From Telluribacter humicola (GTDB lineage: Bacteria > Bacteroidota > Bacteroidia > Cytophagales > Spirosomataceae): a stretch of DNA of 64,000 nt. The translations under genes and the position numbers were made by a program. Below are positions 34,962 to 43,809 of this stretch, piece by piece. Position 1 is the stretch's first letter; the number at the start of each line of letters is the position of its first letter. The notes beneath the pieces are model-generated. The model ran no database searches. It saw only the letters and a program-made list of their open reading frames with translations, and was not told the DNA's origin. The stretch is taken from positions 193,450-257,449 of the forward strand of contig NZ_JAFIQT010000003.1 in the NCBI RefSeq assembly GCF_017355935.1. The letters run 5' to 3'.

Positions 34962-36779
34962 TCAGAATATAAATTTATTCTCTCTGATAAGGGCATCTGC
35001 GATACGACGACGAGCTTCTTTCAGATTGAGGGGCTCTATTTTGGTGAATCGCTTCAGACCCATCAGCATTACGCGTAGCTCATCTCCCTCAGCAAAGCCC
35101 ATAATGGCCGTGCGACCGGCATTGTTTACTTTTTCTACGGCCTCGTGCAGGTACACCATAGCTATATCCTTCTGTAGCGAAACAGCCGCATCTCCTTTGA
35201 TACCGATCAGCTTCTCTACCCGCAGCAGTACCGATTCGGCTACATAGGTTTCGATAGCCATATCCGCCAGATCCATGATAATTTCCTGTTCATCCGACAG
35301 CTTCATCATGAATTTCTGTACGGCAGCCCCTGCTACCATTAGTACCGCTTTCTTAAGATTTTTAATCACTTTCTTTTCGGCCGCAAATTGGACATCGTCA
35401 TCAGCAGCCCCAAAATCAGGGATAGACATGATCTCCTTCGAAACGGCCATAGCGGGGCCCATCAGATCCAACTGACCTTTCATTGCCCGCTTCAGGATCA
35501 TATCCACCGTCAGGAGGCGGTTGATTTCGTTAGTACCTTCGAAGATTCGGTTGATCCGGCTATCGCGATAGGCACGGTCCATGGGTGCATCAGCTGAGTA
35601 GCCCATACCTCCGTACACCTGTACGCCTTCATCCACTACGTAATCGAGCACTTCCGACCCGTGTACCTTCATCATGGCACACTCGATAGCGAATTCTTCC
35701 AGTGCTTTTAGCTTAGCTTCCGAGTCACCCATCCCCTGCTCTTTCAGGTCTATGATCAGGTCGTCGATATTCTGTCCCGCCCGATAAGCTGCCGACTCCG
35801 TAGCGTATATTTTAACGGCCATTTCGGCCAACTTATGCTTGATAGCTCCAAAATTAGAAATAGCGGTACCGAACTGCTTGCGCTCGTTGGCATACATGAT
35901 AGCTTGCTCAGCGACTTTTTTCGCGCCTCCCAGCGTAGCAGCCGCCAGTTTGATACGACCTATATTCAGGATATTCACGGCTATCTTGAAGCCATTACCG
36001 CGATCTGACAGCATGTTCTCGACCGGTACCTGACAATCATTAAAGAAGATCTGGCGGGTATCGGAACCTTTAATACCCATTTTGTGCTCAGGCTCATTCA
36101 TAGTGATACCGCCAAAGTCCTTATCCACGATAAAAGCCGTCAGATTCTTATCTACCTGTCCGGCACCATCGTCTATCTTGGCGAATACAATATATACATC
36201 AGCAAAACCACCATTCGTAATCCACATCTTCTGACCATTGATGATGTAGTACTTGCCATCCTCCGAAAGACGAGCCCGCGACTTGGCCGCATTGGCATCT
36301 GATCCCGAATCAGGTTCGGTCAGGCAGTAGGCTGCTTTCCACTCGCCGGTAGCCAGCTTGGGCAGGTACTTTGCTTTCTGCTCTTCGTTACCGTAATAGA
36401 GTATAGGTAGTGTACCTATACCCGTATGCGCCGACATAGCTACCGAGAAGGAGTTACCGGCACCGGTAGCTTCGGCCACCAGCATGGAGGTATTGAAATT
36501 CATTCCAAAGCCACCGTACTCTTCCGGAACAGCCGTTCCCAGCAAGCCCAGCTCACCGGCTTTATCCATAAGCGAAGCCATAAGCTCCGGACTTCTGGCC
36601 TTATCTATTTCTTCAATGCGCGGAGTTACTTCTGTTCGTAAGAAGTCCCGGCAGGTTTCAGCAATCATCTGCTGCTCTTCAGTAAAGTCTTCCGGGATGA
36701 ATACTTGTGACGCCTCAGTTTCCTTGATTAGAAACTCCCCTCCTTTGATAGAGGCCTTATTGCCAACTGTTACAGCCAT
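34962..36779 (-). CDS. Acyl-CoA dehydrogenase (long form)
   Basis: This FAD enzyme carries out the first step of fatty-acid beta-oxidation. The 605 residues comprise an N-terminal helical domain, the FAD signature AAYCLTEPDSGSDANA with the following WITNGGFAD, a middle beta domain, and a C-terminal helical domain with the catalytic base in RIFEGTNEINRLL. A ~150-residue extension resembles that of VLCAD/ACAD9. Transcription starts at a promoter whose -33 region and start point overlap two copies of a palindrome also found before the thiolase gene, so repression in the absence of fatty acids is likely. Confidence 0.92.
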   Translation of the reverse strand: MAVTVGNKASIKGGEFLIKETEASQVFIPEDFTEEQQMIAETCRDFLRTEVTPRIEEIDKARSPELMASLMDKAGELGLLGTAVPEEYGGFGMNFNTSMLVAEATGAGNSFSVAMSAHTGIGTLPILYYGNEEQKAKYLPKLATGEWKAAYCLTEPDSGSDANAAKSRARLSEDGKYYIINGQKMWITNGGFADVYIVFAKIDDGAGQVDKNLTAFIVDKDFGGITMNEPEHKMGIKGSDTRQIFFNDCQVPVENMLSDRGNGFKIAVNILNIGRIKLAAATLGGAKKVAEQAIMYANERKQFGTAISNFGAIKHKLAEMAVKIYATESAAYRAGQNIDDLIIDLKEQGMGDSEAKLKALEEFAIECAMMKVHGSEVLDYVVDEGVQVYGGMGYSADAPMDRAYRDSRINRIFEGTNEINRLLTVDMILKRAMKGQLDLMGPAMAVSKEIMSIPDFGAADDDVQFAAEKKVIKNLKKAVLMVAGAAVQKFMMKLSDEQEIIMDLADMAIETYVAESVLLRVEKLIGIKGDAAVSLQKDIAMVYLHEAVEKVNNAGRTAIMGFAEGDELRVMLMGLKRFTKIEPLNLKEARRRIADALIRENKFIF

Positions 36780-36814
36780 GGTATCTGATATATGGTTTAG
36801 GTAATCATTTTTAC

Positions 36815-36838
36815 AATCAGTATGCTTGCATACTGATT
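36815..36838. promoter_or_regulatory. Operator palindrome 1 before the acyl-CoA dehydrogenase gene
   Basis: A perfect inverted repeat: arms AATCAGTATGC and GCATACTGATT around TT (24 bp). It lies just downstream of the -7 box, over the predicted transcription start. The core AGTATGC-N2-GCATACT recurs at 36870-36885 (one mismatch) and 43330-43349 (perfect). Confidence 0.8.
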
Positions 36839-36847
36839 TACTATACG

Positions 36848-36878
36848 CAAATATAACTTTCTAAAAAATATTATGCAA
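36848..36878 (-). promoter_or_regulatory. Promoter of the acyl-CoA dehydrogenase gene
   Basis: On the minus strand TTG (36876-36878), a 20-bp spacer and TATATTTG (36848-36855) form a consensus Bacteroidota promoter. The -33 box is inside operator 2 and operator 1 follows the -7 box. Confidence 0.75.
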
Positions 36879-36885
36879 GCATACT
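36870..36885. promoter_or_regulatory. Operator palindrome 2 before the acyl-CoA dehydrogenase gene
   Basis: The sequence is half-site ATTATGC, AA, half-site GCATACT. One half matches the core exactly and the other differs at one base. It overlaps the -33 box. Confidence 0.7.
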
Positions 36886-36940
36886 ACCTCAAAAGTAAAA
36901 GATGATTTTGCTCTGTGACAGTGTCTTTGAGAAGGTCTTA

Positions 36941-39838
36941 TTAGCGCTTAAATACTTTGAAGAGTTTTACAAATTCTCCGTTCTCTTCCAGCCGAATGAA
37001 GTAAACACCTGATGCCAGCGCAAAATCGCTTAGATCAATCTGGGCGATGCCATCATAAACTGCTATTTTCTGAGCAGAAATAGGCATACGTTGTCCACTG
37101 ACTGTAATTAATGTGAAGGTATAATCAGAGACTTGTGTGCCGTCGGGTAGCTTTACATTGAATACTCTGTCGAACGGATTGGGATAAGCCTGCCATTCCG
37201 AAAGATTACGACTTATGTTGGTCGAGTCGCCCGCCGCTATGCTAAACTCTATTGTGTTGGTAATAATAAGTGAGTCCTGATGGTAGGCCGTGGCCGACAG
37301 GGTGTAGTGACCTACATAGGGAGCAAATCCGGCACCTTCCTTGAACAGTGAGTAAGGAAACTTTCTGACTTTGGACTCGTACCGGTACGGCCCGCTTAGC
37401 TGAAGGTTGACCCAATCAAACTCAAAGTTGCCATAAGTGTAAATATTCAGTAGCGAAGGCAGCGAATCTACCGGGATGACCTCATTCTGCTTTAAAGTGC
37501 GTAATTTTTTCCGGTCTATGGTTTTACCAGACTGCAGCAAATCAAAACTCAGGTAAGGTACTTCCACTTTAAGAATAAAAATGGTCTCAGCATATCCACC
37601 AGCATTGTCATAGGCGCGCACTACCAGCCGGTACTCGCCTTCTTCGGTTGGAGTACCCGAAAACATATTAAAGCTAAAGCTCAGCCAGGTAGGTAGATTT
37701 TGTACTGTGATGAGCGATATGTAGCCATCACTATCGACAAAGGTATCGGGCGGAAGCGCAAAGGTAAAGGGCTCGTTGACCTTGGCGTACTTGACCGGAA
37801 TGGTACGGCCAGTATAGGGAGGATTGTTAAAGAACTGCGGCTCTACTACCTGAATGACAAAAAAGGTTTCAACAAATGCCTGCAGATCATCATAGGCTTT
37901 GACGATAATGCGGTACTCACCCGTAGCGGCAGGAGTACCTTTCAGCTGACCATTCTCAAAGGTAAGCCAGCCGGGCAACTCGCTTGCCTCCACACGGGTG
38001 ATTTTACCATCCGTATCCACAAAGGCTTCTTTGGGCAAAGCAAAGTTGAATGGCTCGTTAACTTTGGTCACCAGCCTCGGGAAGTTTTCTCTGACCGTAG
38101 GAGGTTGATTGGCATTCTCACGCGTATCCACCCGGATGGTGAAGAACGCCTCTATGACACCTCCTTCGTCATCAATACCTCTGACCATAATACGGGTATC
38201 CCCCATTACATCTGACTTCCCCCTGATTTCTCCGTTTTCATAACGCAGCCAGGAAGGCAAGTTGGGTACTTCTACTCTGACTACAGTCCCGTCCGTATCC
38301 GCAAATGTGTTGGTCGGTACCTTATAAGAAAAGTCGCGACCCACGGCCACAATCCGCATCGGGAGCGGATTAAGCAGGTAAGGCGGGCGGTTAGCTGCTT
38401 CTTTCCAGTAGTCATCCGAGAGCATATCCTCTATCATGGTCAACTGTACGGGACGTGCCTCCGCCGTTCCTCGCTGACTTACCTTTAGCCAGTCTGCATA
38501 TATTGAGTTTGTGATGTTCCATTCTACCGCCCTGGACATGCGGTAAGCCAGCGTATCTTGAGGAATAATCGGGCGCACCGGTTCATTGAGCCAGGTACCA
38601 GATACGGTACGTATGGTCGGCTCTACCCGACGCAGGTCATTCATCGATGATATGACAAAAACGATCATATTAGCTCCATACCTGAAGTTCTCATTGAACT
38701 GCTTGATATAATCGTCGGGGATGAGCCAATTGGAATAAAATACTTCGTTGGCGTAAAAATGGTTGGGCGAGAGCTGGCCCCGGAGTACATCCATGGAGAA
38801 ATGGTGATCATAAAAATGGTCATCATTAATCTTGATACCGTCTGTGCGCTCGTTCAGGTCCCCAAAGGCTATGGTTCCCCGGACATTACTCACCATATCA
38901 AATACGGAACCATAGTCCGATATGAACTTTATGCCTGTATTTACTCCTTTGACGGCATCTACCATCCGATTGGTATACGCTTTGAGTACCTCATGCCTGA
39001 ATATATACCAATCCCTGCCGTACCGGCTGCCAAAGGACTCGTTAGGGCTCCAGGGAGCCGAGGGGGCCGGTGCTTCACTAAAAGTGGTATAGCGGGTCCC
39101 CCATAGCAGATTCAAACGCTGGATTTTCTTGTACCGATTCGCCAGCCACTGCTGGAAAGCCTGTACTGTAGCCGGTGAATAATCAAATATGGAAAGATAA
39201 GCTTTACTAAAATCGCCGCTCGGCGGCAGATTATTGAATGGGTACCCAGCTTCCTGCTGGGGCGTATTGGTAACGCTGACAAAAAGGAGCTTTCCTTCCT
39301 GATGCAGCCACTTGTACCTATCAACTACTTCTTTAACAAAACCTGCAGCCTTCTGCACGGATGGCTCATGGTCATATCGAAACGAGGTACTTCCATAAAC
39401 TTCTATCAACGGCTGACCATTAAAGTCGGTCAGACAGTCAGCCCGGGTCCAGAATCCATTGATACGATCGATATTTCTTCCTACATGCACCCGTATCGCT
39501 ACCTTCATACCCAGGCGCGAGGCCAGCTGAATCTGCTCATCGTACTTAGCCCAGCGAGGTGCCTCAGTAGGTGAGTTGTAGTAGACCTGGTCCCAGGGAA
39601 TGGTCAGGTACACGGAGTTCATACCGTAGCTGTTACTGGTCTGCAGCAGATTGATATCATTCTCCCGCTCGGGCCCCAGATTCAGCAACATCAGACCCAG
39701 GTAACGCTGGGTATCATCGGTAAGCGCCCGTGCCGTAGGGGTGGTATCAGGGGCCGCGCCATAGGTATATATACTGCTCAGCAGGTACACTACGGCTACC
39801 AGCCATTTGATTATTGATAAGAAATTTCCTGCTTTCAT
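36941..39838 (-). CDS. T9SS-sorted glycoside-hydrolase-like protein with putative Ig domains
   Basis: A 965-residue secreted protein. A signal peptide (about 10-28) is followed by a TIM-barrel-like catalytic module (about 42-460) homologous to the left-edge gene: QRYLGLMLLN, RLGMKVAIRVHVG, candidate catalytic E196 (PQQE) and E365 (ANEV), and INDDHFYDHHFSMDVLRG. Three putative Ig (He_PIG-like) domains come next, each with a FVDTDG or FVDSDG element and a GTPxxxGEYR element (about 480-770). A beta-sandwich region and a T9SS type A sorting domain (AYPNPFDRVFNV, then GVYFIRL near the end) follow. It would be exported by type IX secretion and anchored or released at the surface. It lies 34 bp after the GT4 gene, so the enzyme probably acts on a glycan made by that operon. 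Confidence 0.82.
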   Translation of the reverse strand: MKAGNFLSIIKWLVAVVYLLSSIYTYGAAPDTTPTARALTDDTQRYLGLMLLNLGPERENDINLLQTSNSYGMNSVYLTIPWDQVYYNSPTEAPRWAKYDEQIQLASRLGMKVAIRVHVGRNIDRINGFWTRADCLTDFNGQPLIEVYGSTSFRYDHEPSVQKAAGFVKEVVDRYKWLHQEGKLLFVSVTNTPQQEAGYPFNNLPPSGDFSKAYLSIFDYSPATVQAFQQWLANRYKKIQRLNLLWGTRYTTFSEAPAPSAPWSPNESFGSRYGRDWYIFRHEVLKAYTNRMVDAVKGVNTGIKFISDYGSVFDMVSNVRGTIAFGDLNERTDGIKINDDHFYDHHFSMDVLRGQLSPNHFYANEVFYSNWLIPDDYIKQFNENFRYGANMIVFVISSMNDLRRVEPTIRTVSGTWLNEPVRPIIPQDTLAYRMSRAVEWNITNSIYADWLKVSQRGTAEARPVQLTMIEDMLSDDYWKEAANRPPYLLNPLPMRIVAVGRDFSYKVPTNTFADTDGTVVRVEVPNLPSWLRYENGEIRGKSDVMGDTRIMVRGIDDEGGVIEAFFTIRVDTRENANQPPTVRENFPRLVTKVNEPFNFALPKEAFVDTDGKITRVEASELPGWLTFENGQLKGTPAATGEYRIIVKAYDDLQAFVETFFVIQVVEPQFFNNPPYTGRTIPVKYAKVNEPFTFALPPDTFVDSDGYISLITVQNLPTWLSFSFNMFSGTPTEEGEYRLVVRAYDNAGGYAETIFILKVEVPYLSFDLLQSGKTIDRKKLRTLKQNEVIPVDSLPSLLNIYTYGNFEFDWVNLQLSGPYRYESKVRKFPYSLFKEGAGFAPYVGHYTLSATAYHQDSLIITNTIEFSIAAGDSTNISRNLSEWQAYPNPFDRVFNVKLPDGTQVSDYTFTLITVSGQRMPISAQKIAVYDGIAQIDLSDFALASGVYFIRLEENGEFVKLFKVFKR

Positions 39839-39872
39839 TGTACAATTACCAATAGCTGCTTAACACCTCCCC

Positions 39873-41012
39873 CTATACTACTGCCATCTCATCTATCGAC
39901 TGACTGATTAAGCTTCCCCAATCTTCCAGGCCACTGGTCAACGTGAACTGATGAGCCCGTACTTTACTCGCCTCCGGGTTGATAGTCACCTCCCCTTTCA
40001 TGATCTTTCGCATAGCCTTTACCAGCGTACTTACACTAAAGTCATCAGTTACCAGTCCCATACCCTCCTGTACAAATTCTATTACGCCTCCGGATGGTAA
40101 AGCTGCTATAGGTTTACCCAACAGGGCCGACTCTATCATCACCAGCGGGAAGGGGTCCTGGCGGGAAGTAAGTAAGAAGCCGTCCGCTATGTTAAGGTAG
40201 TTATAGTAATCTTCCTTTTGCTTACCAACCAGATGTATTTTAGTCCGGGATGTGGAGCTATGACATCTATGCTCCGTATAATGCACCAGGCCATCGTTGA
40301 TGCGGCTACCTACCCACACCAGATGCACCTTAGGGTCATTGAGCTGGTCAGCTATATCCGGAAACAGGTCAAATCCTTTACGCTCCGACGTAGTTCCCGA
40401 CATGACCCATACAAAATCATCGTCGGCTATGCCCAGTTGTCGGCGGAGTGTGCGGGTCCGGTCCTCACTGGCCTCCACGCTGTGCTCATTGATAAATGAA
40501 TAAAGCAATTTTACATTTTTTCCGCCCGAGTCCTTAATAGCTTTACAAGTCACTTCTGAGCAACCGATAAGCAGCTGAGAATAGTCGACTATAGTCTTGA
40601 AATCCGACTCTTCCAGATAGGAATAAGTCAGAGGAAGTTCATGGAAGTGAGTGACTACCGGAATAGCGAACTCCTTAGCCACTTTGACTACCTCTGGTAG
40701 CATAATGGTATTAACATACCAGACATCGGCTTTGAAGCTTTTGGCTAGTTTACGCAGCCGGTACAGGATCGGATTTACACCCAAATGAAAAGCGATTCGC
40801 TCAGATGTATTGAAATTACGGGGAACAATAAAAACGCGTATATCGGAAGGTATATCATTCAGTAGTTCCCCACGGGCAAAACTCACCAACCCTGCCTCAT
40901 ACTTACTACGATCAAAATGGCGTAGGATGTACAGCAGCATCATTTCTGATCCGGTACGACTTGCATAAGGTGTAAAGAAGAGAATACGGCGCTTGGTAGT
41001 GGATGTACTCAT
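39873..41012 (-). CDS. Glycosyltransferase family 4 protein
   Basis: This 379-residue GT-B fold enzyme transfers a sugar from a nucleotide donor to a surface glycan. The N-terminal half opens ILFFTPYASRTGSEMMLL. The C-terminal GT4 domain has the SGTTSERKGFDLFPDIA phosphate/donor loop and the E-x7-E type motif within PFPLVMIESALLGKPIAALPSGG. Its start overlaps the end of the GT2 gene by 4 bp, so the two are translationally coupled. The sugar specificity cannot be told from the sequence. Confidence 0.88.
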   Translation of the reverse strand: MSTSTTKRRILFFTPYASRTGSEMMLLYILRHFDRSKYEAGLVSFARGELLNDIPSDIRVFIVPRNFNTSERIAFHLGVNPILYRLRKLAKSFKADVWYVNTIMLPEVVKVAKEFAIPVVTHFHELPLTYSYLEESDFKTIVDYSQLLIGCSEVTCKAIKDSGGKNVKLLYSFINEHSVEASEDRTRTLRRQLGIADDDFVWVMSGTTSERKGFDLFPDIADQLNDPKVHLVWVGSRINDGLVHYTEHRCHSSTSRTKIHLVGKQKEDYYNYLNIADGFLLTSRQDPFPLVMIESALLGKPIAALPSGGVIEFVQEGMGLVTDDFSVSTLVKAMRKIMKGEVTINPEASKVRAHQFTLTSGLEDWGSLISQSIDEMAVV

Positions 41013-42013
41013 GAAGATGTTAGTAAATCGATATTATCGCTAGGTAATATTTTGTAGAATCCCTTTTTTAAGAAGAGGGTCTTTCTAAAGTATTTAAGTA
41101 GTACAAATGTTTTTCTTACGTATATCCCCTGTGTTCTTAGCTCTGCAAATGGATTCCCAAACTTTCTGATATTTATCACAAACTTCCAGACATAGATAAC
41201 CGGTATCATCGAAAGGTAGTGCAGGATCAGGATCAGGTAGTGACCAATGCCGTATTGCTTACGCACCCAGGCAAAGTTAGACACCTGCATCTGAGTACTA
41301 AAACGGTTGATCCAGGAGATATTGGTCCGGCGAAAAGGATTTTTATTTTCCAGATGAATAAATTTACAGTCAGTGAAGTAGCAGAGCTTTCCCTGCTTAC
41401 CCAGCCTCCCCGACCACTCCACGTCTTCCGCATACATAAAGAAGTCTTCGTCAAAGCCTCCCGCCTTGTCTACTACCTCTTTACGAACCAGTATAAATGC
41501 CCCTACCAGCCAGTCGTGCTGTTCAGGATCCTCGTATTGGGGCTCCGGGAACAAACGATCCAGCAACCGTTTAAAAAACCCGCTTGGAGGAAGAATAAAG
41601 AATGTTTTGCGGAACTCGTTGAAGCTCCGGTAAAAAGGCATAGGGGTATAGTCAGGGTAGTACTGCAGGGCTCCGCAGGCCGCTACCTCCATCTGACGAT
41701 CCATACGTTCGACACAGCGGTCAATCACATTATCGATCAGCAGGGTATCGGCATTCAGCAGCAGGAAGTAACGCCCTTTGGCTATTTTCATACCCTCGTT
41801 ATTGGCACGTCCAAAACCCGCATTATAAGGCATGTCTATCCATTTAACCTCCGGAAACGCTGTCCTTACTTGTTCTCCACCTCCGTTTGGTGGGTCATTA
41901 TCTACTATAATTATCTCGAAGCTAACATCTTTAGTATACTGATAGATAGATTGCAGACAGTTAATTATAAGTTGAGATGTATGGTAGTTTATGATTATAA
42001 TGGAGACATCCAT
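41009..42013 (-). CDS. Glycosyltransferase family 2 protein
   Basis: This 334-residue GT-A enzyme resembles rhamnosyl- or N-acetylglucosaminyl-transferases of polysaccharide assembly. It begins MDVSIIIINYHTSQLIINCL and contains IIIVDNDP, NAGFGRANNEG, the metal-binding NADTLL and DEDFFMYAEDVEWSGRLG. Hydrophobic segments follow near the C-terminus. I place the start at ATG 42013; a longer frame to 42091 adds 26 residues that overlap the thiolase terminator. It is the first gene of a GT2-GT4-hydrolase operon. Confidence 0.88.
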   Translation of the reverse strand: MDVSIIIINYHTSQLIINCLQSIYQYTKDVSFEIIIVDNDPPNGGGEQVRTAFPEVKWIDMPYNAGFGRANNEGMKIAKGRYFLLLNADTLLIDNVIDRCVERMDRQMEVAACGALQYYPDYTPMPFYRSFNEFRKTFFILPPSGFFKRLLDRLFPEPQYEDPEQHDWLVGAFILVRKEVVDKAGGFDEDFFMYAEDVEWSGRLGKQGKLCYFTDCKFIHLENKNPFRRTNISWINRFSTQMQVSNFAWVRKQYGIGHYLILILHYLSMIPVIYVWKFVINIRKFGNPFAELRTQGIYVRKTFVLLKYFRKTLFLKKGFYKILPSDNIDLLTSS

Positions 42014-42047
42014 ATATGATAGCTCAGTTGAGGGGGGTAAAATTAGC

Positions 42048-42086
42048 AAAACTCCGAGGAAGTCTTTCAACCATCCCCGGAGTTTT
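42048..42086 (-). terminator. Terminator after the thiolase gene
   Basis: A stem with arms AAAACTCCG and CGGAGTTTT and an imperfect inner extension ends in a short T-run on the minus strand, 30 bp after the thiolase stop. Confidence 0.75.
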
Positions 42087-42115
42087 AGCAAGTGGACTTA
42101 TTTATGATCTATCTC

Positions 42116-43294
42116 TTAGCTCAGCAGCTCGTACACACCGGCTACCCCCTGACCACCTCCGACACAAGCCGTCACTAGGCCGTACTTCTGATTGCGGCGG
42201 CGCATTTCATTAAATAGCTGTACCGACAGGCGTGCTCCCGTTGATCCCAGAGCGTGCCCGATTGCAATGGCGCCACCGTTAGGATTAACGATCTCCGGAT
42301 CTATGTCCAGTCCACGTATGACGGCTAAGGTCTGAGCCGCAAATGCTTCATTGAGTTCCACCTGCTCGATGTCAGCCATTGTAAGACCAGCCTGCTTCAG
42401 GGCTTTGGGTACTGCTTCCAGTGGCCCGATACCCATGACACGCGGATCTACCCCCGCCGTAGCGTAGGACATCATGCGGGCAATGGGCTTTAATCCCAGC
42501 TCATTCACCATGCGCTCCGACATCACCAGCACAAAAGCGGCACCGTCCGAAGTCTGTGATGAGTTACCGGCCGTAACACTACCTCCCGCGGCAAATACCG
42601 GCTTCAGTCGCGCCAGAGCTTCCACCGTAGTATCGGCCCGCGGACCTTCGTCTTTACTCACTACAAATTCTTTGGTCTTCTTTTTGCCGGAAGCCGCGTC
42701 AAAGAAGGTCTCCTTCACGGTGATGGGTACTATCTCCTCGTCAAATTTTCCGTCACGCTGTGCCGCCAGTACTTTCTGGTGCGACTGGTACGAGAAGGCA
42801 TCCTGATCGTCACGGCTGATGTTAAAGTCCTTGGCTACCTGCTCGGCAGTAAGGCCCATGCTGAGGTAGTACTCGGGATTACTGTGGGAGATCTCATAAT
42901 TAAGTGCCGTGCGCCAGCCCATTACCGGTACCAGCGACATGGATTCGGCTCCTCCGGCTATGACACAATCCGACACTCCGGCGTGTATCTTGGCAGCGGC
43001 AATGGCAATGGCCTCTACACCCGATCCGCAGTAGCGGTTGATAGTCATACCCGATACACTCTGTGGCAGCGAAAGCAGCGATATAAAGCGGCCCATCTGC
43101 ATGCCCTGCTCTGCCTCAGGTACAGCATTTCCTACGATCACGTCATCTACACGGGCAGGATCCAGCTGTGGTACCTTACTCATCATGTACTTGATCACAT
43201 CGGCGCCCAGATCATCAGGCCTGGTAAAGCGAAAACCGCCTTTTGTGGCTTTGCCCACCGCAGTACGATATCCGGCTACTATGTATGCGTTCAT
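42116..43294 (-). CDS. Acetyl-CoA acyltransferase (3-ketoacyl-CoA thiolase)
   Basis: The enzyme carries out the last step of beta-oxidation, cleaving 3-ketoacyl-CoA with CoA. The 392 residues have the acyl-accepting Cys89 in INRYCGSGVEA, the GHALGSTGAR histidine motif (about 350) and the second catalytic cysteine in TACVGGGQG (about 379). GGAESMSLVP is also typical. The gene is preceded by a perfect copy of the palindrome that flanks the acyl-CoA dehydrogenase promoter 6 kb away, so both probably answer to the same regulator. The 3-hydroxyacyl-CoA dehydrogenase/hydratase is not in this window. Confidence 0.93.
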   Translation of the reverse strand: MNAYIVAGYRTAVGKATKGGFRFTRPDDLGADVIKYMMSKVPQLDPARVDDVIVGNAVPEAEQGMQMGRFISLLSLPQSVSGMTINRYCGSGVEAIAIAAAKIHAGVSDCVIAGGAESMSLVPVMGWRTALNYEISHSNPEYYLSMGLTAEQVAKDFNISRDDQDAFSYQSHQKVLAAQRDGKFDEEIVPITVKETFFDAASGKKKTKEFVVSKDEGPRADTTVEALARLKPVFAAGGSVTAGNSSQTSDGAAFVLVMSERMVNELGLKPIARMMSYATAGVDPRVMGIGPLEAVPKALKQAGLTMADIEQVELNEAFAAQTLAVIRGLDIDPEIVNPNGGAIAIGHALGSTGARLSVQLFNEMRRRNQKYGLVTACVGGGQGVAGVYELLS

Positions 43295-43329
43295 AAATTT
43301 TTAATGGTTAAGTCTATATCAGGAACAAG

Positions 43330-43349
43330 ATAGTATGCAGGCATACTAT
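43330..43349. promoter_or_regulatory. Operator palindrome before the thiolase gene
   Basis: A perfect inverted repeat: arms ATAGTATGC and GCATACTAT around AG, 36 bp before the start codon. It shares the core AGTATGC-N2-GCATACT with the operators at 36815 and 36870. A near-consensus -7 box (TACTTTTA on the minus strand) lies immediately upstream. Confidence 0.8.
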
Positions 43350-43374
43350 TGTAAAAGTAGTAATTTATTTAAAA

Positions 43375-43412
43375 ACAAAAAACCACTGGAGGGTTGTTCC
43401 CCAGTGGCTTTG
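43375..43412 (-). terminator. Terminator after the PspC gene
   Basis: A stem with arms CCACTGG and CCAGTGG (plus inner GG/CC) is followed on the minus strand by a long T-rich tract. Confidence 0.8.
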
Positions 43413-43446
43413 CTGACTAGTATTATTAATATTTATGCCTTTTCCT

Positions 43447-43677
43447 TCATAAGCCCCCACCAACCGGAGAGGCTGTCTGTATGGGTCGCTTAGCCGGCAT
43501 GGCTATCCAGAAGGCAATGTAAGCGATCACGATGGGGAAAGGCAGTGGTATAAAAATGCCCAATACAAAGAGTACACGTACTATGGCTACATCTACTCCG
43601 AAGTACTCGGCCAGTCCTGATGCTACACCACCTATTACCTTCTGATTCATGTTGCGAAATAATCTGTTATTGTTCAT
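43447..43677 (-). CDS. PspC domain protein
   Basis: This 76-residue membrane protein of the phage-shock PspC family has an N-terminal amphipathic NRLFRNMNQKVIGGVASGLAEYFGVDV and a hydrophobic stretch VRVLFVLGIFIPLPFPIVIAY. Small stand-alone PspC proteins are common in this phylum and are thought to respond to membrane stress. It has its own promoter and terminator, so it is monocistronic. Confidence 0.88.
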   Translation of the reverse strand: MNNNRLFRNMNQKVIGGVASGLAEYFGVDVAIVRVLFVLGIFIPLPFPIVIAYIAFWIAMPAKRPIQTASPVGGGL

Positions 43678-43708
43678 GGCTATGTTTGTTTTGCTGTTAT
43701 TGTTGATT

Positions 43709-43739
43709 CAAAGGTACTATGTTATGCAAAGTACACAAA
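43709..43739 (-). promoter_or_regulatory. Promoter of the PspC gene
   Basis: On the minus strand TTTG (43736-43739), a 19-bp spacer and TACCTTTG (43709-43716) match both boxes at ideal distance, about 32 bp before the start codon. Confidence 0.85.
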
Positions 43740-43809
43740 CCTAATAAGGACAAACGGCTTCTGCATGGGAAGAATGGAAGTTTTCAGGGGGGAGCTATCA
43801 AGAGCTCAT

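Noticed and set aside
41219-42019. 266-codon plus-strand frame opposite the GT2 gene
   Set aside because: The GT2 frame has all family motifs and tight operon geometry; the antisense product resembles nothing and lacks a promoter.
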